Assembly: GCA_902628335.1 (NCBI GenBank)
Contig: CACOMO010000002.1
Coordinates: 62,001-126,000 of the forward strand
Direction: 5' to 3'
DNA: 64,000 bases
Source: an uncultured Gammaproteobacteria bacterium
GTDB taxonomy: Bacteria > Pseudomonadota > Gammaproteobacteria > GCA-002705445 > GCA-002716945
Shown: positions 1 to 8,374 of the stretch, in pieces
Layout: each line of letters begins with the position of its first letter
Position numbering within the stretch: position 1 is the stretch's first letter
Notes under the pieces: model-generated
What the model was told of the DNA's origin: nothing
The model's database searches: none
What the model saw: only the letters and a program-made list of their open reading frames with translations
Made by a program: the position numbers and the translations under genes

Positions 1-1012
1 CATATTTAGAAATATGCGATATCGCATCATCTAGAGACTTAACAATCTTAACTGCTAAAATTGGCCCTAAATATTCCCTATACCAGTCGCTCTCAAAAGC
101 AATCTTTGATTTAGGAAATATTTTCTTTATTTTTTTGCAACCTCTTATTTCAATACCCGAGTCTCTCAATGCCGATAATATCTCCGACGATTTCTTAATA
201 GAATATTTTTCATGTATAAGTAAAGTCTCTATGGCATTACAAACACCAAGTCTCTGCACCTTAGAATTTAACGAGACATTCAAAGCTACCTTATGATCGG
301 CATCTCTATCAATAAAAACATGACAATTACCATCTAAGTGTTTTATCATTGGAATTTTAGATTCTTGCATAATCATCTCAATAAGTGACTTTCCTCCTCT
401 AGGAATCACAACATCAATATGATCAGTTTTCTTTAATAAATATTTCAATGCTTGTCTATTTGTTGTCCTAACAAGTTGAACTAAATCACTACTCATATTC
501 GCCTTCTTTAGCGCAATCTCTATAAGTTTCACTAAATACTGGTTTGTATTCAACGTATCAGACCCACCTTTCAGGATAACTGAGTTCCCAGATTTTAAAC
601 ATAAACATGCAGCATCTATGGTTACATTAGGTCTAGATTCATATACTATCGCTATGGTTCCCAGAGGTACTCTCATTTGTGACAAATAAATCCCATTTTC
701 TAATTTAGTAGATTTTGTTTTTTTATAGAGGGGATCTGGTAGCTTGATTATGTGTCTTATACAATTTATCATCGATTTTATCCGATCAGAAGAAAGAGTC
801 ATCCTATCAATAAAGCTCTCAGAAAGTTTTTTTTTCTCTGCGACGATTAAATCTTTTTTATTATATGATATTATGCTTGATTGGTTCTGTTTTATTAATA
901 GACAAAGATTTTTCAACATAGCATTCCTTTGTCGTATGTCATAATCTCCAACATCTAAACGTGAGTTACGAGCTCTGTCACACATTTCATCTATAGATTT
1001 CTTAATATTCAT
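1..1012 (-). CDS. proA: Gamma-glutamyl phosphate reductase (ProA), 3' end outside the window
   Basis: Open minus-strand frame from ATG at 1012 (MNIKKSIDEMCDRARNSRLDVGDYDIRQRNAMLKNL...) running off the left edge; aldehyde-dehydrogenase-like content typical of ProA. Confidence 0.85.
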   Translation of the reverse strand, partial: MNIKKSIDEMCDRARNSRLDVGDYDIRQRNAMLKNLCLLIKQNQSSIISYNKKDLIVAEKKKLSESFIDRMTLSSDRIKSMINCIRHIIKLPDPLYKKTKSTKLENGIYLSQMRVPLGTIAIVYESRPNVTIDAACLCLKSGNSVILKGGSDTLNTNQYLVKLIEIALKKANMSSDLVQLVRTTNRQALKYLLKKTDHIDVVIPRGGKSLIEMIMQESKIPMIKHLDGNCHVFIDRDADHKVALNVSLNSKVQRLGVCNAIETLLIHEKYSIKKSSEILSALRDSGIEIRGCKKIKKIFPKSKIAFESDWYREYLGPILAVKIVKSLDDAISHISKY

Positions 1013-2003
1013 ATACAAGTCTCTTTTCTATCATATCACGATGATGGGATGAAGTTAGCATTACTACTATCTCCTCGAAATTATCCCAAACATATGACAT
1101 TTCTGAATTGGATTTTATATATTTATCTAGCAAGAAACAATGCCTTATTAAGATCTCTAGAGACGAAGAACTAAACTGAGACATTACTTCATTATATTGT
1201 TTTTGTTTGAAACTTGGGATATAAGGTTTAGGAGATAAGTTTTGTTTTAGATATAGAAATTTCCTCACTTCACTCTGTAATAAATAAAGCACGTAGACTT
1301 CAGAGACATTTAAGTCTCTGAGGTGTCTTAATATTTTTAAGCTTCTGCCATGATTTTGATTCAGAATAGAATCTATCAGGTCAAATTCTGAGTATTTTGA
1401 TGTCTTGTGTACACTAGACAGATACTCGTCAACTCTTTCTGGTTTTAAAATCGACATTTTATAAATTTCTTGTGACATATTTGAAGTATTACCATCATGC
1501 ATCTCTTTAATTAATTCAAGTGACTTATTATCGTAACATATACCTGCAGAACTCAGTTTTGATTTTAACCACACATCTAAATTATTATTATTCAAAGGTC
1601 TTATTTCTATAGCCACATAGTGTTTATCAATAAAGTCTAAAAATTTATTTTTTTTAATTGAGGTGTTTGATTTCGTAAATTTCAATATAATAGTTACACC
1701 ATCTAGTAATTTTACATCTTGTATATAATCTGATAATTTTTTTGGTACAGATGAAGATACGATATTGATAATAATAACATCGTTGCGAGAAAATAAAGAT
1801 GAAGACTCACAATCATTCTTTATCTCTTCAAGTGATGAATCATTATCGACATAGTGAGTATTATAATTTGTCTCATCATCAAAGTTCTTTTTAAGTATCG
1901 ACTGCGTCTCGTTCATAAGATGGTACGGGTCTCCGTAAATTAGATATAGACGCGATTTAGGTATAGGATTATCATTCAAGATTTGGCTAAATGTTATTTT
2001 CAT
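1002..2003 (-). CDS. holA: DNA polymerase III subunit delta (HolA)
   Basis: ORF 1002..2057; preferred start MKITFSQILNDNPIPKSRLYLIYGDPYHLMNE; HolA-type N-terminus, overlaps proA start. Confidence 0.85.
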   Translation of the reverse strand: MKITFSQILNDNPIPKSRLYLIYGDPYHLMNETQSILKKNFDDETNYNTHYVDNDSSLEEIKNDCESSSLFSRNDVIIINIVSSSVPKKLSDYIQDVKLLDGVTIILKFTKSNTSIKKNKFLDFIDKHYVAIEIRPLNNNNLDVWLKSKLSSAGICYDNKSLELIKEMHDGNTSNMSQEIYKMSILKPERVDEYLSSVHKTSKYSEFDLIDSILNQNHGRSLKILRHLRDLNVSEVYVLYLLQSEVRKFLYLKQNLSPKPYIPSFKQKQYNEVMSQFSSSSLEILIRHCFLLDKYIKSNSEMSYVWDNFEEIVVMLTSSHHRDMIEKRLVYEY

Positions 2004-2036
2004 ATCAATAGACGAGTATTTCTTATACAATATACC

Positions 2037-2927
2037 ATGGGAAAAAAAATATCTCATGATGAAATAGGTTTTATAGGTTTGGGTATCATGGGGAAACCTA
2101 TGATTATTAACCTCCTTAAATCAGGTTATAAAGTTAAATTCTTTGCCAGAAGAAAATCAGTGGCGAAAAATGTAAGAAGTAAAGGTGGGATTCAGTGTAG
2201 TTCCATCAGCAGCCTCGCCTCAACATGTAAGATTATTTTCTTAAATCTCACTGATGACAAAGCAATAAATGAAGTTGTTTTCGGCCAAAACAACATATTT
2301 GATAATATTCAACAAAAATCAACACTCATTGACATGAGCACAATATCTCCAGGTACATCTATAAAAATAGCGAAGAAATTAAAGAGGAAAAATTCATACA
2401 TTCTAGACTGTCCGGTCTCTGGAGGCGAGATTGGAGCTATTAATGCAAAACTCTCAATAATGGTAGGAGGTGATGAGAGGATCTATAAAAAAATGAGGTC
2501 TCTGCTATCTTGTCTTGGAGATAACATTACATATGTCGGAAAAAGCGGAAGTGGACAGATTGCGAAAGCTTGTAATCAAATTCTTGTTGCGCAGACAATT
2601 GTAGCTGTTAGTGAAATTCTCGCGCTAGCAAAAGAGACGAGGACTGACCCTGTTCTAGTGCAAAAAGCGCTCATGGGAGGCTTTGCATACAGCAAAATTC
2701 TTGATATACATGGCACCAGAATTATAAAAGGACATTTCAACCCTGGTTTTAAGTCTAAACTCCATTTAAAGGATATGAATATAGCAACGGGACTATGTAG
2801 AGAGTATGGGCTTACGTTAAATGGTGCTAAATACGCCAGAAGGATACTAAAAAAAGTAGTAAATGCGGATCATGGTAATCAAGACTCGTCCATTATGAGT
2901 AAAATTATTAAAAATCTTACAAAATAG
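2037..2927 (+). CDS. NAD(P)-dependent beta-hydroxyacid dehydrogenase (3-hydroxyisobutyrate dehydrogenase / tartronate semialdehyde reductase family)
   Basis: IGFIGLGIMGKPM Rossmann motif, DCPVSGG, GKSGSGQIAKACNQ motifs of the family; preferred start MGKKISH. Confidence 0.85.
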   Translation: MGKKISHDEIGFIGLGIMGKPMIINLLKSGYKVKFFARRKSVAKNVRSKGGIQCSSISSLASTCKIIFLNLTDDKAINEVVFGQNNIFDNIQQKSTLIDMSTISPGTSIKIAKKLKRKNSYILDCPVSGGEIGAINAKLSIMVGGDERIYKKMRSLLSCLGDNITYVGKSGSGQIAKACNQILVAQTIVAVSEILALAKETRTDPVLVQKALMGGFAYSKILDIHGTRIIKGHFNPGFKSKLHLKDMNIATGLCREYGLTLNGAKYARRILKKVVNADHGNQDSSIMSKIIKNLTK

Positions 2928-2966
2928 TGTTTAAAATACATAGACTTTGATTATAATATGATTATC

Positions 2967-3362
2967 ATGAAATTCGTTGAATTCTTAAAAGAGAATGGTA
3001 TCACTCCAACTAAGCAAAGGGTGGAGTTGGCAGAAATAATTTTTAGAGAAAATCAGCACTTTACCACAGCAGATTTAATTGATACAGCCTCAAAAGCGGG
3101 GCTTGAAATATCACAAGCCACTATTTACAACACTCTTTATCTTTTTGAGAAAAAGAATATTTTGAAGACTATTGATCTACAAAATGATTGTAAATTTTAT
3201 GATACTAATTTATCTCCACATCACCATATTTATAATACATCAACAAATCTACTTACAGATATCAGAGAGGAAGAAATCAACTTTTCTAAACTTCCAAACC
3301 TTCCGAAATCTCTAGTTATTGAAAAAACTGAAGTTCTGATAAAAGTTAAAAATAAAGACTAG
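2967..3362 (+). CDS. irr: Fur-family transcriptional regulator, Irr-like (iron response regulator)
   Basis: Fur-type winged helix (TPTKQRVELAEIIF...ISQATIYNTLYLFEKK) and Irr-like C-terminal half FYDTNLSPHHHIYN...KLPNLPKSLVIEKTEVLIKVKNK. Second Met (2967) preferred to 2958. Confidence 0.8.
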   Translation: MKFVEFLKENGITPTKQRVELAEIIFRENQHFTTADLIDTASKAGLEISQATIYNTLYLFEKKNILKTIDLQNDCKFYDTNLSPHHHIYNTSTNLLTDIREEEINFSKLPNLPKSLVIEKTEVLIKVKNKD

Positions 3363-3940
3363 TCAAAATCAGCCATTAAAGATCTAGTAATATCATCTGT
3401 TAATTCACTGCATAGCTCATACTCTGAGTGACTTATCCCAATATTAATCTTAGTAGCAGTTTTGAGTAATTCAATATATTTGACATCAAATTGAAATCTC
3501 AGGAAATGTACTGCAGAAGTTTTTCTCTCATTGGACCTATCAAGATCTTCGTCAGAAATAGCAAAAACTCGTTTATGATTATTAGCAGATATCCAAACTT
3601 CATTTTCTATGCCGTTAAGCTTCATTAACATTTGTTTTCTTTGAATAACATTAGGATACATTATTAACATTGTAGCTTTTAAGTTATTTCCATCTGGTAT
3701 CAACGGGTTATATGCATTCAGTTCCTCTTGTACGTCGACTTTTTTGGTTATTCTCTCTATTCTCAGCATTTCTTGTACTTGATAATGTATTGTCGTGAAA
3801 TCCTCAAAAAGAAGGATGATATTTTCTCCGATCGTTACAGATCGACGTTTTTTATGATTAATGGCGTTGGTTTTTATTTGTTCCCGTTGTTTTTCGTAAT
3901 CTTTTAATGAGAGCAAACTGTTATACGTTAGGATTTTCAT
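3359..3940 (-). CDS. DUF3501 family protein
   Basis: Sequence and context: LTYNSLLSLKDYEKQREQ...IGENIILLFEDFTTIHYQVQEMLRIERI, downstream of an Hdr-type Fe-S protein and rubrerythrin. Confidence 0.8.
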   Translation of the reverse strand: MKILTYNSLLSLKDYEKQREQIKTNAINHKKRRSVTIGENIILLFEDFTTIHYQVQEMLRIERITKKVDVQEELNAYNPLIPDGNNLKATMLIMYPNVIQRKQMLMKLNGIENEVWISANNHKRVFAISDEDLDRSNERKTSAVHFLRFQFDVKYIELLKTATKINIGISHSEYELCSELTDDITRSLMADFD

Positions 3941-3954
3941 TATCTCCTCTTTTG

Positions 3955-5286
3955 TTAATTAATCCCATATGCATTTTTAATAAGTGTAATTGGATGATTG
4001 GAAACGTGATTTTTACTTGATATATTAGCTATATGATTCCCAGCTAAAGAGCAGTCACTAATAAATTTTGGGTAATTTCCTGAATCCAATGCTTTAATAA
4101 TTGGTCTTGCTAGCTTAACAGATATTTTATGTGTCTCTTCCTTCACTCCATAGGTGCCATCATGCCCAGAACATTTCTCTAAAGCCTCGACATTCGTATC
4201 TGGCACAAGTTCTAGTACTTTCTTTGTTAATAGTCCAAAATTTTGAACCCGTTGATGGCATGCAACCTGATAAAAGACCGATCCTAACCCTTTTTTAAAA
4301 TCCATTTTAAGCATCCCTGATTTATGCAAAAAGAATAAATACTCAAATGGGTCATAAATTGATTCAGCAATTCTTTTCAAATCTATATTTTCAGGGAACA
4401 TCAGAGGGAGTTCCTGTTTAAACATTAAAACACATGACGGTACAGGGGCTATTATCTTAAAACCGTTTTGAATATATTTAGTTAATTCTTTAGAATTAGA
4501 TTTCATGAAAGATTCAACTTTTTCGAGATCACCTAACTCTAGTTTTGGCATACCGCAACAATTATCTTTTTTGATAATCTGAACAGACACATTATTATGT
4601 TTAAGCACTAAAGATAAATCTTCTATTATCTCTGGTTGATTATAATTATGGTAACAAGTAGTGTATATAGCAACTTTATTATCTGTTCCAGAAATATAAT
4701 CAAGTCGTGAGGCCATAGATTTTGCTGTAGTAGATGTAAACACTGGTAACTTGGCATTTATGTGTATATGCAATAATCTTGAGAGTATCTTCCTGAAAAA
4801 TGAGAGCTTAGTAAAATAATTCACGATCGGTGCAAAAATTCTATTTGCAAATATTTTACCAAGCAAGTCAGTAGATGTTAGGATTCTATCTCGAAACGAT
4901 ATTCTTTTTTTATTAAACTTAATTGTCTTAGCACGTAGCATTAGGTGTGGAAAATCTATTTCCCACTCATGAGGTGGGACATAGGGACATTTTGTTAAGA
5001 AACAGAGATCGCATAAGTAGCAGTGGTTAACAACCTCTTCAAATTGAGAATATTCAACACCATCTACTTCGAAAGTCTCAGATTCATCGATAAGATCAAA
5101 TAATGAGGGGAAAGATTTACATAAACTGACACACCTTCTACATCCATGGCATGCATCTGCGACTCTCCTTAATTCTTTCTCAAACAAATCCTCATTTAGA
5201 TAATCAGGATTTTTCCAGTCAACATTATGGCGAACCGGTCTCTCTAAACCACCTTCCATTCTCTCTCCCATTAGTACACTCCCCAT
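3955..5286 (-). CDS. Heterodisulfide reductase / GlpC-like (Fe-S)-binding protein
   Basis: CHGCRRCVSLCKSFPSLF and CYLCDLCFLTKCPYVPPHEW ferredoxin-type clusters plus CCG-domain motifs (NCCGMPKLELGD, CHQRVQNFG, CSGHDGTYGVK). Confidence 0.88.
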   Translation of the reverse strand: MGSVLMGERMEGGLERPVRHNVDWKNPDYLNEDLFEKELRRVADACHGCRRCVSLCKSFPSLFDLIDESETFEVDGVEYSQFEEVVNHCYLCDLCFLTKCPYVPPHEWEIDFPHLMLRAKTIKFNKKRISFRDRILTSTDLLGKIFANRIFAPIVNYFTKLSFFRKILSRLLHIHINAKLPVFTSTTAKSMASRLDYISGTDNKVAIYTTCYHNYNQPEIIEDLSLVLKHNNVSVQIIKKDNCCGMPKLELGDLEKVESFMKSNSKELTKYIQNGFKIIAPVPSCVLMFKQELPLMFPENIDLKRIAESIYDPFEYLFFLHKSGMLKMDFKKGLGSVFYQVACHQRVQNFGLLTKKVLELVPDTNVEALEKCSGHDGTYGVKEETHKISVKLARPIIKALDSGNYPKFISDCSLAGNHIANISSKNHVSNHPITLIKNAYGIN

Positions 5287-5307
5287 CTAAGAGAGTATTC
5301 ATAAAAA

Positions 5308-5727
5308 CTATACGAGTGCTTCTAGCGCTTTTGCAAATCTGTTAGCATGAGAACGTTCAGCTTTAGCAAGTGTCTCAAACCAATCAGCAATTTCATCGAA
5401 ACCCTCATCTCTTGCAGTTTTAGCCATCCCGGGATACATATCAGTATATTCATGTGTTTCTCCAGCTATTGCGGCCTTGAGATTAGATTCGCTGTCACCA
5501 ATTGGCTCACCTGTTGCAGGATCACCGCATTCTTTTTCAAGATATTCTAAGTGTCCATGTGCATGACCAGTTTCCCCCTCTGCAGTTGACCGAAAGACGG
5601 TTGCAACGTCATTTTGCCCTTCTACATCAGCCTTTGCAGCAAAGTATAAATATCTTCTATTTGCTTGAGACTCCCCTGCAAAAGCATCTTTTAAATTTTG
5701 TTCAGTTTTAGAACCCTTTAAACTCAT
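5308..5727 (-). CDS. Rubrerythrin
   Basis: [37 protein letters not shown]...[15 protein letters not shown]: rubrerythrin di-iron ExxH motifs. Confidence 0.93.
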   Translation of the reverse strand: MSLKGSKTEQNLKDAFAGESQANRRYLYFAAKADVEGQNDVATVFRSTAEGETGHAHGHLEYLEKECGDPATGEPIGDSESNLKAAIAGETHEYTDMYPGMAKTARDEGFDEIADWFETLAKAERSHANRFAKALEALV

Positions 5728-5766
5728 AATTCTCTCCCAAAAACTACACTGTTTTTTGTAAGTCTA

Positions 5767-5783
5767 TTTAGAATGATTCTAAT
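5767..5783. promoter_or_regulatory. Putative Irr/ICE box overlapping the -10 of the rubrerythrin operon
   Basis: TTTAGAATGATTCTAAT, one mismatch to TTTAGAA-N3-TTCTAAA. On the minus strand TTGACA (5804..5799) -17 nt- TAGAAT (5781..5776) forms a sigma70-like promoter whose -10 lies inside the palindrome. Confidence 0.7.
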
Positions 5784-5863
5784 TTTATTTATAATAGTTG
5801 TCAACCGAAATATGTTAAACTGGAACAACGTATTCATAATCAATATCAAACAGGAGTATTCGT

Positions 5864-6859
5864 ATCTTATTTGATCTCTATAAAAAATTTATCTTCTTAC
5901 TGCCACCTGAGATGTCCCATAATGTAAGTTTAAGAGCTGCAGATTTTCTTTATAAATATCTTCTAAAAAATAATCAAAAAGACCAGAAAATTATTAAATT
6001 GATGGGGATAAACTTTGCAGGAGAGCTAGGTTTAGCTGCTGGGTTTGACAAAAACGGTGATTATCTTAATTTTAGCAATAATATAGGCCTAGGATTCATC
6101 GAACTCGGAACAGTGACTCCAAGAGCTCAGTATGGTAACAAAAAACCAAGGGTTTATAGGTTGTCAAATGATATGGCGATTGTAAATCACCTTGGATTTA
6201 ATAACAAAGGAGTCTTATACTTAAAGAATAAACTTAAATCTTTCGAGAGAAAAATCCCTATAGGAGTAAACGTTGGCAAAAATTCTTCAACTAGTCTTGA
6301 ATCTGCACATGAAGATTACAATTATTGTATAAGAGAGATTTTTGATGTTTGTGATTACATTACGCTTAATATATCATCCCCAAACACAAAAGATCTGAGG
6401 GAGCTTCATACAAAAAAATATCTCAATGACTTTCTGTACAAAGTCAAACGATGCTGTGACGAATTATCTAAGAAGAATAAAAAGAATATTCCAATTTTAT
6501 TGAAAATATCGCCAGATCATGATGAAAAAAAGATTGAAGAACTTTGTAGAATTATAGATATTCATGAAATCCAAGGGGTAATTTTAACTAATACGTCTGT
6601 GGACAAATCTCTGTTGTCTACAAGGAAACACGATCATACTAATGGAGGAGTAAGCGGACTTCCACTTTTAAAAAAGTCAACTAAGATGATAGAAGTCTGC
6701 AAAAAATGGTTACATACAGATACAGTTATAGTTGGATGTGGCGGCATTATGTCTAAGTCAGATGCAGATGATAAATTAAGAGCTGGAGCAAACCTTCTTC
6801 AGGTTTATACTGGTCTGGTTTATAAAGGTTTGCAGCTAATCAAACAAATTAATAATTAA
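5864..6859 (+). CDS. pyrD: Dihydroorotate dehydrogenase (quinone), class 2
   Basis: GINFAGELGLAAGFDKNGD, NISSPNTKDLRELH, GGIMSKSDADDKLRAGANLLQVYTGLVYKG. ORF track starts at ATG 5912, but homologous N-terminal residues LFDLYKKFIFLLPPE continue in frame upstream; likely non-canonical ATC start at 5864 after AGGAG. Confidence 0.9.
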   Translation: MLFDLYKKFIFLLPPEMSHNVSLRAADFLYKYLLKNNQKDQKIIKLMGINFAGELGLAAGFDKNGDYLNFSNNIGLGFIELGTVTPRAQYGNKKPRVYRLSNDMAIVNHLGFNNKGVLYLKNKLKSFERKIPIGVNVGKNSSTSLESAHEDYNYCIREIFDVCDYITLNISSPNTKDLRELHTKKYLNDFLYKVKRCCDELSKKNKKNIPILLKISPDHDEKKIEELCRIIDIHEIQGVILTNTSVDKSLLSTRKHDHTNGGVSGLPLLKKSTKMIEVCKKWLHTDTVIVGCGGIMSKSDADDKLRAGANLLQVYTGLVYKGLQLIKQINN

Positions 6860-7140
6860 CTTGGTTTCCAAATTCCAAAAGCCTCTTTAGATTCATTACT
6901 AGCTGGCTCTGGTGATACTCCCTGAGTTTGTTGATCATATACGTATTTTGTAAAATCAAGAATCTGTTTTAATATCTCCTCTTGTTGATCAGGTGGTAAA
7001 TTTGAGGTTGCCACTATGGATCCCACAATTGCTGACAAATATTGTGCAGCTAAAATTGGATCTTGATTAGCTGACTCATAATCAATTAATACTTTTTGAA
7101 TATTTTTAATCAACTCAGGTTTTAAAACTATTTCTGTCAT
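6856..7140 (-). CDS. Hypothetical protein
   Basis: 94-aa ORF between pyrD and a divergent MBL gene; no recognised domain. Confidence 0.55.
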   Translation of the reverse strand: MTEIVLKPELIKNIQKVLIDYESANQDPILAAQYLSAIVGSIVATSNLPPDQQEEILKQILDFTKYVYDQQTQGVSPEPASNESKEAFGIWKPS

Positions 7141-7178
7141 GTTTGTACTATAACATAAAATAAGATTATACTCATACT

Positions 7179-7874
7179 ATGATTAAAATAAAAAAGCCAT
7201 ATAAGATAACGACCTTTGAGAGTGGTCCAATGGCGAATTTCATTTATTTAATAGAGGATATTGCTTCTAAGAAGTGTGCTTTAATTGATCCTGCATGGAA
7301 TTTGACGGAGATTTTTGAGTATATACAACAAAAAAGTTTGTCTCTTGAGAGAATACTTCTCACTCATAGTCATAATGATCATGTTAATGCAATAGACGAA
7401 GTTCTGAACGACTATGATGTACCTATAAATATTAATCATGATGAACATGTTTTTTGGGGGAAAAAATATGATAACTTTGATTTGAACTATGGTGGTGATT
7501 TGATTTATCTAGGTGATACAGTAATTAAATGTATTCATACGCCTGGACATACACCAGGGTCTACATGTTATTACATAGATGATGATCTAATTGCAGGTGA
7601 TACCTTATTTGTATTTGGTTGTGGTCGTTGCGATCTTCATGGTGGTGATCCAGAATTAATGTATAAATCGCTGATTCAAATACGCGAGAGTTTAAACAGT
7701 AATACATTGATCCTCCCGGGCCACAATTATTCCACAAAAAAAACATCGATACTCAAAGATGAAATCATACATAACCCTTTTTTTCATTTTGATAGCCTTA
7801 ATGAATTCGTAGAATATAGAATGGTAACTCACGATCAGATAAGGTCATCACCTTATGGACCTGTTACAAAATAA
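7179..7874 (+). CDS. MBL-fold metallo-hydrolase (glyoxalase II-like)
   Basis: LTHSHNDHVNAIDE (HxHxDH), HTPGHTPGSTCYY, AGDTLFVFGCGRCDLHGGD, LPGHNYS motifs. Confidence 0.88.
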   Translation: MIKIKKPYKITTFESGPMANFIYLIEDIASKKCALIDPAWNLTEIFEYIQQKSLSLERILLTHSHNDHVNAIDEVLNDYDVPININHDEHVFWGKKYDNFDLNYGGDLIYLGDTVIKCIHTPGHTPGSTCYYIDDDLIAGDTLFVFGCGRCDLHGGDPELMYKSLIQIRESLNSNTLILPGHNYSTKKTSILKDEIIHNPFFHFDSLNEFVEYRMVTHDQIRSSPYGPVTK

Positions 7875-7876
7875 AA

Positions 7877-8374
7877 CTATAAGCCTCTATTTTTTATTCT
7901 CGCAAGTAGTTTAGTGAATATCAGTGATGCTGCATTAGAGATCATCTCTTTTTTAATTTGTGATTCTCTATCGGTATTACCCATTATATTATTTTCGTCA
8001 AATGAATAATCTCGATAGAGTGATAAAGTCTCTTCTTTCAATTTTTCATTTGGACTACTTATTTGATAAATGACATTATAAATTAACTCATATTCATTCA
8101 CTCTACCTGTAATATTTATTGATAATTGTCTTCTATTAAATACTTCGGATACAATTTTCACTCTATAGAGATCTTTATCAGATCTATCAATGACTTGAAT
8201 ATCACTATTAGACAGGCTCTGATTTAGAGTCTTAACTAAATCACTATATTTTTCTGATACAACAGAAACTTGTTTCAGGTCTGGTGGTAGATTAATATTA
8301 CCTCGTAGCTGAAAACCACAGCCACTAACCAGCAAACTTATAGCCACATATGAAATTATCAGATATCTGTTCAT
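7877..8374 (-). CDS. lptE: LPS-assembly lipoprotein LptE
   Basis: Lipobox (VSGCGFQLRG) then NLPPDLKQVSV; directly follows leuS. Confidence 0.85.
   Translation of the reverse strand: MNRYLIISYVAISLLVSGCGFQLRGNINLPPDLKQVSVVSEKYSDLVKTLNQSLSNSDIQVIDRSDKDLYRVKIVSEVFNRRQLSINITGRVNEYELIYNVIYQISSPNEKLKEETLSLYRDYSFDENNIMGNTDRESQIKKEMISNAASLIFTKLLARIKNRGL

Noticed and set aside
744-944. 66-aa plus-strand ORF
   Set aside because: Antisense to proA, whose frame is clearly coding; no family features.
7561-7746. 61-aa minus-strand ORF
   Set aside because: Antisense to the conserved catalytic region of the MBL hydrolase.
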